A stretch of 64,000 nucleotides of DNA from an uncultured Collinsella sp. (GCA_900550195.1 URRB01000003.1:62001-126000), one strand, 5' to 3'; counted from the stretch's first letter, positions 1-9,894 are shown. Notes: generated from the letters alone by a model not told the origin. Program-made: numbers and translations.

Positions 1-1735
1 TGAGGCCCTCGATCGAGAGCGCCGTGTCGATGATACGGCGGGCGTCGTCATCCTTTTTATAGGCCTCGGCAAAGTCGGGGTTAAACAGATCCTCTTTGCC
101 GGGTTGCTTTTCGAGCACCTGCTTGAGCTTGACCTTGGGGTCGCTCGAGACCATCTTGGACAGGCGCTGGCCCATGTAGACCGGGTAGTCCAGCACGCGC
201 GCGGCGTCGTTGATGGCCTGCTTGGCCTTAATGGTCGAGTAGGTGATGACGTGGGTGACCTTCTCGGGACCGTAGAGCTGGCGAACGTGCTCCACGACCT
301 CGAGGCGCCGCTCATCGTCGAAGTCCATATCGATATCGGGCATCTCGGTACGCTGCGGGGACAGGAACCTCTCGAACATCAGGCCGTTCTCGAGCGGGTC
401 GAACGCGGTGATGTTCATGGCGTAGGCGACGATAGCGCCGGCGGCCGAGCCACGGCCGGGACCGACGCCGATGCCGTTGTCCTTGGCCCATTGCACGTAC
501 TCGGCGACGATCAAAAAGTAGGCGGCAAAGCCCTTGTCGCAGATGACCTTGTATTCGTACTCAAAGCGCTCTTTGATGTTGACGCCACAGATCTCGCGCG
601 TGGCCCAGTCGTCACCGTAGTGTTGGCGCAGGCCCTTCTCGCACTCGCGGCGGAACTGGCTCTCGTGCGTCTCGCCGGGATCGAGCAACGGGAAGCGCGG
701 CAGGATGATGGAGTCCCAGTCCAGCTCAACGTAGCACTTGTCGGCAATCTCGAGCGTGTTGTCGCAGGCCTCGGGGCAATACGGGAACATCGCCCGCATC
801 TCCTCCTCGGTCTTCATGTAAAACTCCGAGCCGGTCATGCGCATGCGGTTGGGGTCGTCGACCTTGGCGTTCATGCCGATGCACATGATGACGTCCTGCA
901 CGGGCGCGTCCTCGCGGCGCAGGTAGTGGAAGTCGTTGGTGGCGATGACCTTGACGCCCACCTGCTTGGCGATGTCGATGAGCGTGCGGTCCATCTGCTC
1001 GTCGGTCAGGCCGTTGTCGGTGGTGATGCCGTGTTCCTGGATCTCGATGTAGAAGTCACCGGGGTCGAAGGTGTCGCGGAAGGTCTCGGCCCACTTGATG
1101 GCGCCCTCCATGTCACCGCGGTCGATGTATTTGGGGATGATGCCCGCGATGCAGGCGCTCGTGCAGATCATGCCCTTGGCGTGGCGGCGCAGGTTGTCGA
1201 GCGTCACGCGGGGCTTGTAGTAAAAGCCCTGCACGGCGGCCTCGGAAACCGTCTGCATCAGGTTGACGTAGCCCTCCTGGTCCTTGGCCAGAAGGATCAT
1301 GTGGTAGAGCTCGGGCTTGTGGTCGCGGGCGAGCGTCTCGTCCGGCGTAAAGTAGACCTCGCAGCCAAAGATGGGCTTGATGACCAGGGGCGGCTTGAGC
1401 TCGTCGATGTTGCCCTTCTCGTCCCACATGGCCATGTCCTTCACATACTGGGCATGCTCGCGCGGGTTTTCCTCGGGATCGGGCTCCACCAGCTCGTCGC
1501 GGCGGTCCTTTTCCAAGAAGGCCTTGTCGTGGCTCCAGGTTTTGTACTCGGGCGTGTTGTGATTGACGGCGTCGCAGGCCAGCGCCAGGTCGGGCACGCC
1601 ATACATGTAGCCGTGGTCGGTAATGGCCACGGCGGGCATGCCAAGTTCAACGGCACGATTGACCATATCCTGGATACGGGTTGCGCCGTCGAGCATGGAG
1701 AAAACAGTGTGATTGTGCAGATGGACGAATGCCAT
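1..1735 (-). CDS. dnaE: DNA polymerase III subunit alpha (5' part, runs off the window)
   Basis: This is the catalytic subunit of the replicative DNA polymerase. The reading frame is open from an ATG at 1735 down to base 1, giving about 578 N-terminal residues of a protein that is normally about 1150 long. It opens with a PHP domain (HLHNHTVFSMLDG, then AITDHG). Further in are the glycine-rich GPGRGSAAGA and the polymerase catalytic motif PDIDMDFDDERR with its paired aspartates. A GGAG lies seven bases before the start. It is the first gene of a minus-strand block with addA and addB behind it, but 176 bp with a palindromic repeat separates it from addA. The 3' end is outside the window, so nothing can be said about the C-terminal OB fold. 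Confidence 0.95.
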   Translation of the reverse strand, partial: MAFVHLHNHTVFSMLDGATRIQDMVNRAVELGMPAVAITDHGYMYGVPDLALACDAVNHNTPEYKTWSHDKAFLEKDRRDELVEPDPEENPREHAQYVKDMAMWDEKGNIDELKPPLVIKPIFGCEVYFTPDETLARDHKPELYHMILLAKDQEGYVNLMQTVSEAAVQGFYYKPRVTLDNLRRHAKGMICTSACIAGIIPKYIDRGDMEGAIKWAETFRDTFDPGDFYIEIQEHGITTDNGLTDEQMDRTLIDIAKQVGVKVIATNDFHYLRREDAPVQDVIMCIGMNAKVDDPNRMRMTGSEFYMKTEEEMRAMFPYCPEACDNTLEIADKCYVELDWDSIILPRFPLLDPGETHESQFRRECEKGLRQHYGDDWATREICGVNIKERFEYEYKVICDKGFAAYFLIVAEYVQWAKDNGIGVGPGRGSAAGAIVAYAMNITAFDPLENGLMFERFLSPQRTEMPDIDMDFDDERRLEVVEHVRQLYGPEKVTHVITYSTIKAKQAINDAARVLDYPVYMGQRLSKMVSSDPKVKLKQVLEKQPGKEDLFNPDFAEAYKKDDDARRIIDTALSIEGL

Positions 1736-1834
1736 GTGATGAGCTCCGATGCGGGTTCGTGTTCTGACTGAACGATTTTACCGCACGGCGCGGACGGCAC
1801 CCGAACCTAGCCAAACCAACACGGCTCCTCTTGC

Positions 1835-1902
1835 AGTTGCGGTGAAATGCGGACTGTTTGGCGGCTTTTTTGGCCAAAACAGTCCGTATTCCACCGCAAG
1901 TT
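1835..1902. repeat. Palindromic repeat family A, copy 1
   Basis: The arms TTGCGGTGAAATGCGGACTG and the near-complement CAGTCCGTATTCCACCGCAA surround a short loop. The same element recurs at 12880-12944 and 58984-59051. Here it lies between the end of addA and the start of dnaE. There is no T-run that would make it a standard terminator. Confidence 0.85.
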
Positions 1903-1911
1903 ATCTGAGGG

Positions 1912-4900
1912 CTAGAGATTGTAGGTGACTACTTGAGGTTCGGCGGGTTCGATGAAGATGGCTGGATTCGTCTGCTCCACGCGAACGAACTTGACCGTCA
2001 CCGCCTCAACGCCCGCCTTGTGCAACACGTCGGCGTAGACGCGCGCCTGCAGGGCGTGCTTCTCGAGCAGCTGTTCCGGCGTCTCATCCGGCGTGCCACC
2101 CGTCTTGTAATCAATGACCAGGGCGCGCGACGGATCGGCCGGGTCGGTGGCCAGTGCATCGATGGCGCCCTCGGCATAGGCACCGTAGCGAGCGATGTCC
2201 TCGTCCTCGCAGCCCAGCGAAAAGAACGGCACCTCGGCGCGAACGCACGGCCACGCGAGCAGGTCGGCACGAACAGCCGACTTGAGCCAGCGGTTCAGGG
2301 CAACGTCGAAGTGTTCGCGCTGCTCCGGCGTCAGGCGCCACAGACGCGCCAGTGCATCGGCGCGCGCAGCGGGCAACGCGTCGGCACCCATCTCGATGAG
2401 CCACTGGCAGGCGGCGTGGAACGCCGAGCCCAGCGCCATGGGGTTGCCGGCGGGCTCAACGACGGCCACGTCCGCATCGGCCATCTCCGAGCCATCCGAC
2501 TCTGCATCATCGCCAGCCTCGTCCATGGGCACGTGCGCCTCGGCGGCACGGTCCTCGGACTCGGCATGCAGCGCCGCGGCAATTGACGAGAAGCTGTACG
2601 AATCGCGCTCCGGATACGGGCAGGTGCCCATGCGCACGCCCACCGCCTGGGGATACACGAGCTCAAACGCATCGGGCTCGGGGCCGGCAGGACCGGGAAC
2701 GGCGGCGCGGGCATCTGCACCGGCACCCTCCGGCTCCGCATCGCCGCGGACAAGCCTGCCCTCGGCATCCAGCGAAGCGTTTGCCTCAAACGCCTGCTCG
2801 CCAAAGGTAAAGTCCGTGAGCGAAATGAGCTCGTAGTCGCCCGGCTGGGAGTTGTCGAACACCAGGCGGTCGCTATCGAGCTGCGGCGTGTCCAGAGCGT
2901 CGGTCGGCAAAATACGGCGCAGCACGTCGTAGGTCAGATCCGTCTCGACATCGAAGGTCGGCGCCGTCACCTTGCCACGGCTCACGCCGGCATCCATCGC
3001 CAGAATGACCAGCTCTCGCGCACGCGTCATGGCGACATAGAGCAAACGAGCCCGCTCTTCGAGCGAAAACTGCAGGTCGTCGTTGCGCAGGCGAGCAAAT
3101 GCCTCGGCGGGAGAACCCGTCGCGCAGACATCCTCCATGAGCTCCGGCGGCAGCCACAGCGACGTGCCCTTGCCCTTAAACGCATGCTCAAACTGCTTTT
3201 TAACGTCGTCGCCCTTCACAAAGGTCCCGTCGGCGAGCTTAACGCCGTCGAAGCGTGCCGGCAGCGCCACGACCTGCGCTCCGCCCTCAACGCGACCCAT
3301 CTGAGCCGCACCGGACGATTTGCGCACGCCAAAGCACTCCGCAACCGCCACGACCGGATATTCCAGGCCCTTGGAGGCGTGCACCGTCATGATGCGCACC
3401 GCGCCGTCACCCTCCTCGTTGAGGGCACCCGGGGCTTCCTTGCCCGCCAGGAAGCGATCGAAAGCAAGCGCGATGGAACGCGGCGAGTTGCCGAACTCGG
3501 CCTCCGCCTCGGCCACGGCGTCGAGCGCCTTGAGCACGTTGGCGGCAATGGCCTTGCCCTCGGGACCACGCTGTGCCAGACGCACAAACCAGCCGGAGGC
3601 GTTGACCACGTCGCGCGCGATGGCGGCGAACGAATCGCGGCCCACGCGACGAAGCGCATACCGCAGCACCTCGCGGGCGCGCGTCACGAGCGGCAGATCT
3701 TGCAGACCCGGCACGTCGAAATCACTCATGATGCCCGCGTCGATATTCCGGCGCGAGGTCTCCCCCGTCTCGCTATCGAGCTTGGTCGCCAGCGCCAGGA
3801 ACTCCTGAGCGCCGAGCGCAAACATCGGCGAGGCGAGCAGCGGCATAAGGCCCTGCGCCGTATCGGCCGGATTGGCGAGCGCACATACCAGGGCGCGCAC
3901 CGTCTGCACCTCGGCTGCCTGGGCAAAGACCGAACCACCCGCGATGACGCAGTCGAGCCCCTGGTCGCGGAAGGCCTGGGCGTAGACGTCGGCGTTGGTC
4001 ATGCGGCCCAGCAGCAGCACCATGCCGCCCTGGGGCTGGCCGGCATCGGCAAGCGCGCGGAAGCGCTCGGCGATCGCGCGGGCCTTGGCCTGTGTGCGCT
4101 CCTGCATACTGCCGCCGGCAACAAAGAGGGCCTGGCGGCGCGAGGCGTCCGCCACCAGCGTGTCCTTGCGGCCATCGCTCGCCTCAAGATCCAAAAAGCT
4201 CTGCATCAGGCCGCCGTCATCGCCGTCGAAGACGCGTGCCACGTAACGCAGCACCTCGTCATGGCTGCGGAAGTTGCGCACGAGTTTGACGAGTTCGCCG
4301 GCAGGGGCATCGGCCACGGCAGTCGCCTCGGGCGCGGCAGACGAGCCCACCTTGCGCTCCTGACGACGGAACACCTCGACCTCGGCGCCACGGAAGCGAT
4401 AGATGGACTGCTGCGCATCGCCCACGGTGCACAGCGCGCGCTCCCCCGCACCCGTCAGGTAGCGTATCAGATCGACCTGCATCTGGTCGGTATCCTGAAA
4501 CTCATCGATCATGACCATCTTAAAGCGGCCCTCGTACGCAGCACGGATGGCAGGGTAATCGCGCAGGGCCTCGTAGGCCATACGCAGCAGGTCGTTATTA
4601 TCGAGGGCGGACTGGGCAGCCTTCAATGCGCGATACTCGGCCTCGACGGAACGGGCCAGGCCCACCAGCGCATCGAGCGCCGGGCCACCGCAGGCAAGCA
4701 CGATATTGATAAACGCATCGGCGGCCTCGGCCTTGAGCAGCTCGACCTGCTCCTTAGGGAATGCCTTGCTCGCGCGCGGCATGGTGCACGACATCATGAG
4801 TCGCGCTGCATCGGCCATGGTCTTGCCGCTCGCCTCGAACGCGTCAATGGCGTCGAGTGCCATCTGCGCCTTCTCGGTCGCGGCCTTGCTTGCGCCCAGC

Positions 4901-5544
4901 GCTGCGCGATAGGCATCGGCGAGTGCCGAGGTATCGGCCTGGCCGCGCGCCACGCACACGTCGTCCATACCGCCCGGCAACTGGCTCGACAGCTCCAGCA
5001 GGTCGCGCACCAGGCCCTTGATGGTCGTGCCGGTGCCAAAGGAACCGCCCTCGCCCGCCATGGGATACCAGGCATAGAGGGCCTTGAGCGATGCCGCGAG
5101 CTCGGGGGCGGCATCGGGCGCCGTCGCGCGGGCCAGCACATGCTCAACAGCCTGGTCCATAAGCTCGTCGGTATCGGTGAGCACCGTGAACTCGGGGTCG
5201 ATGCCCAGCTCCAGCGCATGCGCGCGCAGGATACGCGAGCACATGCCGTGAATGGTCGAAATCCACGCGTCGTCGACGGTCAGTGCTTCCTCGTCCATGC
5301 CCTCGTCGATAAGCGCACGGCGCACGCGGTCGCGAATCTCGGCCGCGGCATCCTTGGTAAAGGTGATGGCGAGCACCTGGTCCAGATGCTCGACGAACGG
5401 ACCGGATTCGGGCGAGAGCGCGTAGACGATGCGGCGCGTGAGGGTAAAGGTCTTGCCCGAACCGGCGCCCGCCGAGACAAACAGCGGACGGTCGAGCGTC
5501 TTGACGATCTGCAGCTGTTGCGGCATCAAAGTCGAAAGATCCAT
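1912..5544 (-). CDS. addA: ATP-dependent helicase/nuclease subunit A (AddA)
   Basis: AddA is the motor and nuclease subunit of the AddAB complex, which resects double-strand breaks for RecA loading. The 1210-residue protein starts with a UvrD/Rep helicase domain: Walker A AGAGSGKT near residue 25 and Walker B MIDEFQDTDQ near residue 350. It ends with a RecB-type PD-(D/E)XK nuclease whose core is visible as GAIDALATDP followed by VIDYKTGG. Length and domain order fit the AddA family. It follows addB with only three bases between them, so the two are surely co-transcribed. The ATG at 5544 is the first codon of the conserved helicase N-terminus. Large open frames on the opposite strand here are GC-driven shadows. 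Confidence 0.95.
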   Translation of the reverse strand: MDLSTLMPQQLQIVKTLDRPLFVSAGAGSGKTFTLTRRIVYALSPESGPFVEHLDQVLAITFTKDAAAEIRDRVRRALIDEGMDEEALTVDDAWISTIHGMCSRILRAHALELGIDPEFTVLTDTDELMDQAVEHVLARATAPDAAPELAASLKALYAWYPMAGEGGSFGTGTTIKGLVRDLLELSSQLPGGMDDVCVARGQADTSALADAYRAALGASKAATEKAQMALDAIDAFEASGKTMADAARLMMSCTMPRASKAFPKEQVELLKAEAADAFINIVLACGGPALDALVGLARSVEAEYRALKAAQSALDNNDLLRMAYEALRDYPAIRAAYEGRFKMVMIDEFQDTDQMQVDLIRYLTGAGERALCTVGDAQQSIYRFRGAEVEVFRRQERKVGSSAAPEATAVADAPAGELVKLVRNFRSHDEVLRYVARVFDGDDGGLMQSFLDLEASDGRKDTLVADASRRQALFVAGGSMQERTQAKARAIAERFRALADAGQPQGGMVLLLGRMTNADVYAQAFRDQGLDCVIAGGSVFAQAAEVQTVRALVCALANPADTAQGLMPLLASPMFALGAQEFLALATKLDSETGETSRRNIDAGIMSDFDVPGLQDLPLVTRAREVLRYALRRVGRDSFAAIARDVVNASGWFVRLAQRGPEGKAIAANVLKALDAVAEAEAEFGNSPRSIALAFDRFLAGKEAPGALNEEGDGAVRIMTVHASKGLEYPVVAVAECFGVRKSSGAAQMGRVEGGAQVVALPARFDGVKLADGTFVKGDDVKKQFEHAFKGKGTSLWLPPELMEDVCATGSPAEAFARLRNDDLQFSLEERARLLYVAMTRARELVILAMDAGVSRGKVTAPTFDVETDLTYDVLRRILPTDALDTPQLDSDRLVFDNSQPGDYELISLTDFTFGEQAFEANASLDAEGRLVRGDAEPEGAGADARAAVPGPAGPEPDAFELVYPQAVGVRMGTCPYPERDSYSFSSIAAALHAESEDRAAEAHVPMDEAGDDAESDGSEMADADVAVVEPAGNPMALGSAFHAACQWLIEMGADALPAARADALARLWRLTPEQREHFDVALNRWLKSAVRADLLAWPCVRAEVPFFSLGCEDEDIARYGAYAEGAIDALATDPADPSRALVIDYKTGGTPDETPEQLLEKHALQARVYADVLHKAGVEAVTVKFVRVEQTNPAIFIEPAEPQVVTYNL

Positions 5545-5547
5545 GGT

Positions 5548-8500
5548 CTACACGCCCCTCCTTACAAACGTTCCTTGGTGGTTATACGAACAGCGCGCAT
5601 GCGCGGCTTGCGCCGATGTCGGGTCGACAGCGGCGACGTCACCTGCCTCGAGCTCGCGCAGGCGCTCGGCAATGCCGGTCTCCACGCGGTCGAGCAGGGC
5701 ATCGAAGTCCATGCTGCCGCCCTCGCCCGGGAAACCCTTCTTGAGGCCCGGGATGCGACCGTCACCACGCTCTTCCTCGAGCAACTCGGCACTCGCCGCG
5801 CCTCGCAGCGCCGGTTTGCCGCCCTTGGTCGAAAAATAGAGCGCCGCACGGGTATCCAGATCCAGCGCCCGGCGCATGGCCTGCGCATAGATAAGCGTCT
5901 GGGTATGGGGCGGCAGCCACCGCGGGTCGTCGATGGCGGCCTCGCCCGATTCCTCGTCGCGCACCGTGGGGTCGGCGAGTTTAAACTCCTCAACGCCCGT
6001 GCGATGCTTGTAGTCGATCACCACGGCACGATTCTCGGCGTCCACGTCCACGCGGTCGATGCGCCCGCCAAGCGGCCAACCGGCATACTCGACCTTGAGC
6101 TCGTTGAAGGCGAACTCCAGGTAGCGCGGGGCAAAGGGGGCAAGTGCCTCGGACTCGTAGGCAAGCACACCCTCCAGCTGCGGCAAGATCTCGGCCACCT
6201 GGCGTTCCTCCACCGCAGAGAGCGGCACCAGCGGGCCCTCCGTGCCGCGCTTGCCGGCGTGCTCGGCCAACGTCTCGTCAAAGACCTCGTGCAGCAGCTC
6301 CTGTGCGCGCGGCAGATTCTCGGGCGTCACGCGCTCCATGCCCTCTTGGGGCAGACGGGCATGCAGATGCTCCAGCACGTCGTGGACAAAGTTGCCCTTT
6401 TCCATGTTGCCAAAGCCCGCGTCGATCGACTGGGGCTTCACGCGGTACGAGACGAACCAGCATAGCGGGCAGGTCGAATAGGCCTCGATCTGCGAGGCGG
6501 ACGTCAGACGCGGCACGAGCGGCGCGTCCTCACCCTCGCCATCGCGACGGCGCAGGACCAAATACGGCACGGCCTCGGCACTCAGATGCTGAGGGGCTTC
6601 ACAGGTCACGCGCTCGCGCTTGAGGCCTTCACCTGCCGCGGGATCAAAGTCGGTGATGATATCGCCCTCGCCCACGCGCATGGGCTTGGCAGCGCCAGCG
6701 GCCTCGGCATGTGCCCACAGCTCGGTCCATACGGCTGCCGGGTAGCACTCGCGTGCCTGGCGATCGTGCGTCACACGGGCGAGCGCGACCGGACCGCTCG
6801 CCGCCTGCATCGCACGGCCAAAGCGCACGCGCAGCAGGGCAGCGGGCTCCAAAGACACGCCGTCGCGGCGCAGCTCGGCTGTCAACGTGGCAAGCGGGCC
6901 CTCTTCGTGCGAAAGCGGATAGCTGTCCAGGTCGACATCGGCAAACAGCACGGCATCGTAGCTGCCAGGGCGAAGAACCGACGCATCGGCAAGCGACGCG
7001 AAGCGCACTTGTGCTCGTGGTGTGCGATCGACCTCATAGGTCTCGTAATCGTAGGCGGTACTGCGCTTGTCCACCTTGGTTCGAACGCCGTCGAGAACCG
7101 GCACGGTCGCGGCCTGCGACACGTCGAGCGCGCGAGCATCGTTCATAAGGATGTCGATGGCATGGCGCAGCAAAGCCGTCTCTGCCTGGCGACGGGCCTG
7201 GCCGTCAAGGCCGCCTAGAGCGCGATCGGGCAACGCCTCGGCAACGGCAAGCATGGCCTTAAGCGCCGTCACGGGCTTGTCACGCCGCAGCGCCTGGAAC
7301 ACGTCCGAGACCACACACGGTACGTTCTTAAACCAGTTATCGTCGCTCGTCGCCTTGCGCGCGCCCCTCACCTGGCCCTGAACGCTCTGCAGCAGGCTCT
7401 TGACGCCCGCGGTAGTCTTGCTGCGCGAGAGACGCATATTCTTATCGAAGGTACGGGCATTGACGGCATCAGCGCCCGAAAGCGGACTGTAGATCCAGTC
7501 GGTAAGCTCCGGCGCGGGCCACCACTCAGTCTTGGAAGCGGTGCCCTCGTCGGCGGCTTTCATACGCTCGATCAGGTTGGCGAGCGCCGTAAACTGCCTG
7601 CCCGCGATGGACTGGGAAAACGCCGTGAACTCAGTCGTCTCGGCCGCAATGTGACGCGCCGCCAAACGGGCGGCGAGCTCGCCGAACAGCTGGGGTGCCC
7701 GGGCAGAAACGACGAGCACGCGCACGGGGTCGGCGGGCGTTGCAGTAGCTTTATCGGCCTTGGACTCCTTGTGCGCTTTCACCAACTTATCGATGGCGTC
7801 CGCATAGACATGAGCACGGGCATGGGGGCCGGCGACCTCAATAAAGGCAGGCTGAGCGGCGGCCCCGCAAGCGACATCAGACGCGACGGCGTCCTCCCCC
7901 AGCGGCGCGATCTCAAACAGCACACCGCGGGCATCAAATGCCGTGGCAAGCTCCTCGCGCATCGCCGCCTGCTCGCGGGCAAGCAGCACGACGACCTCTC
8001 CCCCATTGTTCGCCACGGCAGACAGCAGCTCGAGTAGACCGTGCGTAAACGACGTGGTACCGCGCACGCATACGGCGCGGGCGCACGCCGGCAGGCTATC
8101 GGCCAGGGCACCGGCCATAATGTCGGCTGCCTCGCAGGGCTCGACCATATCTCGACGGTCCAAACCGCCCGCGTAGGCACGCAAAAGCTCAAACACACGA
8201 GCCTCGGCATCGCTTTTTGGCTCAGGCTGGCAATTGTTGCCACCGCATCGCTCGGCCGTCGTCCCCGCCACACCCGGCAGCACATCGCGGGCCATGCGCG
8301 CAAGCATGCGCACTGTGCCTTGGCTGCGCGAAAGCGGCCGTAGGTCGGCATCGTCGAGACGCGTGACCATGTCCGAGAACAGCATCTGGCGCTGCAGGTT
8401 GTCGACGAAACCGCGCCCGTCGCCCAAAAGCTCCCAAAGCGAGCGAAGCCACGATGTAGACGTCTTGTAGTCGATACCCAGCGAAACGCCGGCTTCCGCC

Positions 8501-8646
8501 GCATCATGACGGCACAGGTCGAGCTCGGCAAACGTAGGTGCCAGCAACACGGCACGCCCGTGGCGGACAATAAGGTCGGCAAGCAGCGCCGACTCGGCAT
8601 CGCTCAAATCCGTGCCGGCATTGGTGGTATAGATTCGAACAGGCAT
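5548..8646 (-). CDS. addB: ATP-dependent nuclease subunit B (AddB-like)
   Basis: This is the partner of AddA, 1032 residues long. The N-terminal half looks like a degenerate, non-motor helicase fold. The C-terminal third is a PD-(D/E)XK nuclease: GGRIDRVDVDAENRAVVIDYK, with the aspartate and the DxK typical of RecB nucleases. A YSTCPLCW motif precedes the nuclease, where AddB proteins bind one cysteine of their iron-sulfur cluster. The usual C-terminal C-x2-C-x5-C is not intact: the tail reads HARCSYNHQG, leaving a single cysteine, so the cluster may be missing. It is the first gene of the addBA pair. An AdnA-type protein was considered but is less likely because no Walker A motif is seen. 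Confidence 0.88.
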   Translation of the reverse strand: MPVRIYTTNAGTDLSDAESALLADLIVRHGRAVLLAPTFAELDLCRHDAAEAGVSLGIDYKTSTSWLRSLWELLGDGRGFVDNLQRQMLFSDMVTRLDDADLRPLSRSQGTVRMLARMARDVLPGVAGTTAERCGGNNCQPEPKSDAEARVFELLRAYAGGLDRRDMVEPCEAADIMAGALADSLPACARAVCVRGTTSFTHGLLELLSAVANNGGEVVVLLAREQAAMREELATAFDARGVLFEIAPLGEDAVASDVACGAAAQPAFIEVAGPHARAHVYADAIDKLVKAHKESKADKATATPADPVRVLVVSARAPQLFGELAARLAARHIAAETTEFTAFSQSIAGRQFTALANLIERMKAADEGTASKTEWWPAPELTDWIYSPLSGADAVNARTFDKNMRLSRSKTTAGVKSLLQSVQGQVRGARKATSDDNWFKNVPCVVSDVFQALRRDKPVTALKAMLAVAEALPDRALGGLDGQARRQAETALLRHAIDILMNDARALDVSQAATVPVLDGVRTKVDKRSTAYDYETYEVDRTPRAQVRFASLADASVLRPGSYDAVLFADVDLDSYPLSHEEGPLATLTAELRRDGVSLEPAALLRVRFGRAMQAASGPVALARVTHDRQARECYPAAVWTELWAHAEAAGAAKPMRVGEGDIITDFDPAAGEGLKRERVTCEAPQHLSAEAVPYLVLRRRDGEGEDAPLVPRLTSASQIEAYSTCPLCWFVSYRVKPQSIDAGFGNMEKGNFVHDVLEHLHARLPQEGMERVTPENLPRAQELLHEVFDETLAEHAGKRGTEGPLVPLSAVEERQVAEILPQLEGVLAYESEALAPFAPRYLEFAFNELKVEYAGWPLGGRIDRVDVDAENRAVVIDYKHRTGVEEFKLADPTVRDEESGEAAIDDPRWLPPHTQTLIYAQAMRRALDLDTRAALYFSTKGGKPALRGAASAELLEEERGDGRIPGLKKGFPGEGGSMDFDALLDRVETGIAERLRELEAGDVAAVDPTSAQAAHARCSYNHQGTFVRRGV

Positions 8647-8779
8647 GGTCCTCCGCTCAAACTGTTCGCAATAATCAATGCATCCATCCTACCCGCCCAC
8701 GCGGACACATTGCCACCACAGCTCCATCTTTTGGTACAAAGCAACCTGGCCCCAACGAACCAGCCGATTGCGGGCATAT

Positions 8780-8810
8780 AAAAACCGCCCCCGGAGGAGC
8801 GGTTTTGCAC
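8780..8810 (-). terminator. Rho-independent terminator after the TrpR-like gene
   Basis: AAAACCGC and GCGGTTTT form an eight-base stem 20-50 bases past the stop codon of the minus-strand gene at 8831. The stem runs into a U-rich tail on that strand. Confidence 0.8.
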
Positions 8811-8830
8811 AATTCGTTTTTGTCGCCGGC

Positions 8831-9130
8831 CTACTCGCCATCCTCCAACTTAATGAGGATCTTGCGGTAGCCACCGTACTCGCCGTTCAGCGCCTTTGAA
8901 ACGCGGCTCACCGTGGTGGACGAAGCGCCGGTACGGGCCTGAACCTCAACATAAGGCTCGCCCTCGTCCAAATAGCGCGCAACCTGCAAACGCTGAGAAA
9001 GGTCGCAAATCTCGCGCGGCGTGCAGATATCGGTCAAAAACGCTTGGATATCCTTCTCGTCGTCCAAAAGGCTAAATGCGTGGACCAGCTGCTTGACATC
9101 AGGCTTGTCAAACATGTTCTCGATATTCAT
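8831..9130 (-). CDS. TrpR-related protein, YerC/YecD family
   Basis: This is a 99-residue DNA-binding protein. The helix-turn-helix region matches the TrpR/YerC superfamily: a conserved TPREICDLSQRLQVARYLDEG segment (visible in two parts), then ARTGASSTTVSRVSKAL with the recognition helix. YerC/YecD proteins are small single-domain putative repressors of unknown target in Gram-positive bacteria. The gene stands alone between addB and a divergent membrane-protein gene and has its own terminator. The family is clear; the regulated genes are not known. Confidence 0.88.
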   Translation of the reverse strand: MNIENMFDKPDVKQLVHAFSLLDDEKDIQAFLTDICTPREICDLSQRLQVARYLDEGEPYVEVQARTGASSTTVSRVSKALNGEYGGYRKILIKLEDGE

Positions 9131-9454
9131 CGATCACCGCCAAACCCGCCAAAAGGCATCGAAGTTGATACTGACATCGGGCATCGTTCGCCCGTTCTAT
9201 GCAATAGGGCAACGCCTGTGGCTTTTGCCCGTAGCAGTGTAGCACACCACCAAACTAAAGCGACAAGACTCTCTGCCAGCGGCGCGTTTTTCAGGACGAA
9301 CGCCGTTTAGAAACCATATGCGCACGTAAGCTCCACGAATATTTGAGACAATGGGCGCCCAAACACCGCGGCGCGCCCGCGCAACCATCCAGGTCGCCGC
9401 CGCAAGCCGCTTCACGCGACGCCAGCAACCCCGGCGCAAGAAAGGATTCACGCC
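9131..9454. other. Gene-free divergent promoter region
   Basis: This 324-bp region lies between the TrpR-like gene (minus) and the YvlD-type gene (plus). It must hold both promoters. I see no strong repeat, RNA gene or convincing ORF in it. Confidence 0.6.
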
Positions 9455-9820
9455 ATGCGCTTTATGCTTAACTGGCTCTTCACCTCGATCGCCATCGCGA
9501 TCGCCACGTTCCTCGTCCCCGGTATCCAACCCTTCGGCTTTGCCGAGGCTTGGGTCTGCTTTGCCTTCGTGGGACTGTTCCTCAACATCGTCGACTCGCT
9601 CGTCAAGCCGTTCCTGACGGTCATCTCGCTGCCGCTCACTATTATCACGCTTGGTATTTTTCAGCTCGTAGTCAACAGCTTCATGCTCGAGCTGGCCAGC
9701 TACCTGTCGGTCAATCTGCTGGGCGCGGGTATCTCCATTGCCGGCTTTGGATCGGCCTTTATGGGCAGCATCCTGGTATCCATCATGCGCAGCATTCTCG
9801 ACAGCATCGCCGAGGGCTAG
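9455..9820 (+). CDS. YvlD / phage-holin-family small membrane protein
   Basis: The protein has 121 residues and is almost entirely hydrophobic, with about four predicted membrane segments (roughly 3-20, 28-50, 53-75 and 85-108). The pattern FVGLFLNIVDSLVKPFLTV followed by SLPLTIITLGIF is typical of the YvlD/Phage_holin_4_2 family. Despite the family name these are chromosomal inner-membrane proteins of unknown function, often linked to envelope stress, and there is no phage context here. AAGAAAGGA precedes the ATG. A strong hairpin terminator follows. Confidence 0.85.
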   Translation: MRFMLNWLFTSIAIAIATFLVPGIQPFGFAEAWVCFAFVGLFLNIVDSLVKPFLTVISLPLTIITLGIFQLVVNSFMLELASYLSVNLLGAGISIAGFGSAFMGSILVSIMRSILDSIAEG

Positions 9821-9856
9821 AACTGTTCAATACGAACCGTCATATCGACCCAAGAC

Positions 9857-9894
9857 AAAGGCCGCCCATCGCAAAAATGGGCGGCCTTCTTATT
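9857..9894 (+). terminator. Rho-independent terminator after yvlD-like gene
   Basis: AAAGGCCGCCCAT pairs with ATGGGCGGCCTT and is followed by CTTATTT. It lies about 40 bases past the stop codon. The opposite gene (Rrf2 regulator) ends at 9958, so it may work in both directions. Confidence 0.85.

Noticed and set aside
104..1771. 555-codon open frame opposite dnaE
   Set aside because: It is antisense to a strongly conserved polymerase gene, and its Leu/Val/Gly/His-rich composition is typical of GC-driven shadow frames.
3184..6465. 1093-codon open frame opposite addA and addB
   Set aside because: No domain is recognisable and both real genes on the other strand are complete.
9455..9820. Prophage holin
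   Set aside because: The family name suggests phage, but no phage genes are near and YvlD-type proteins are common chromosomal membrane proteins.
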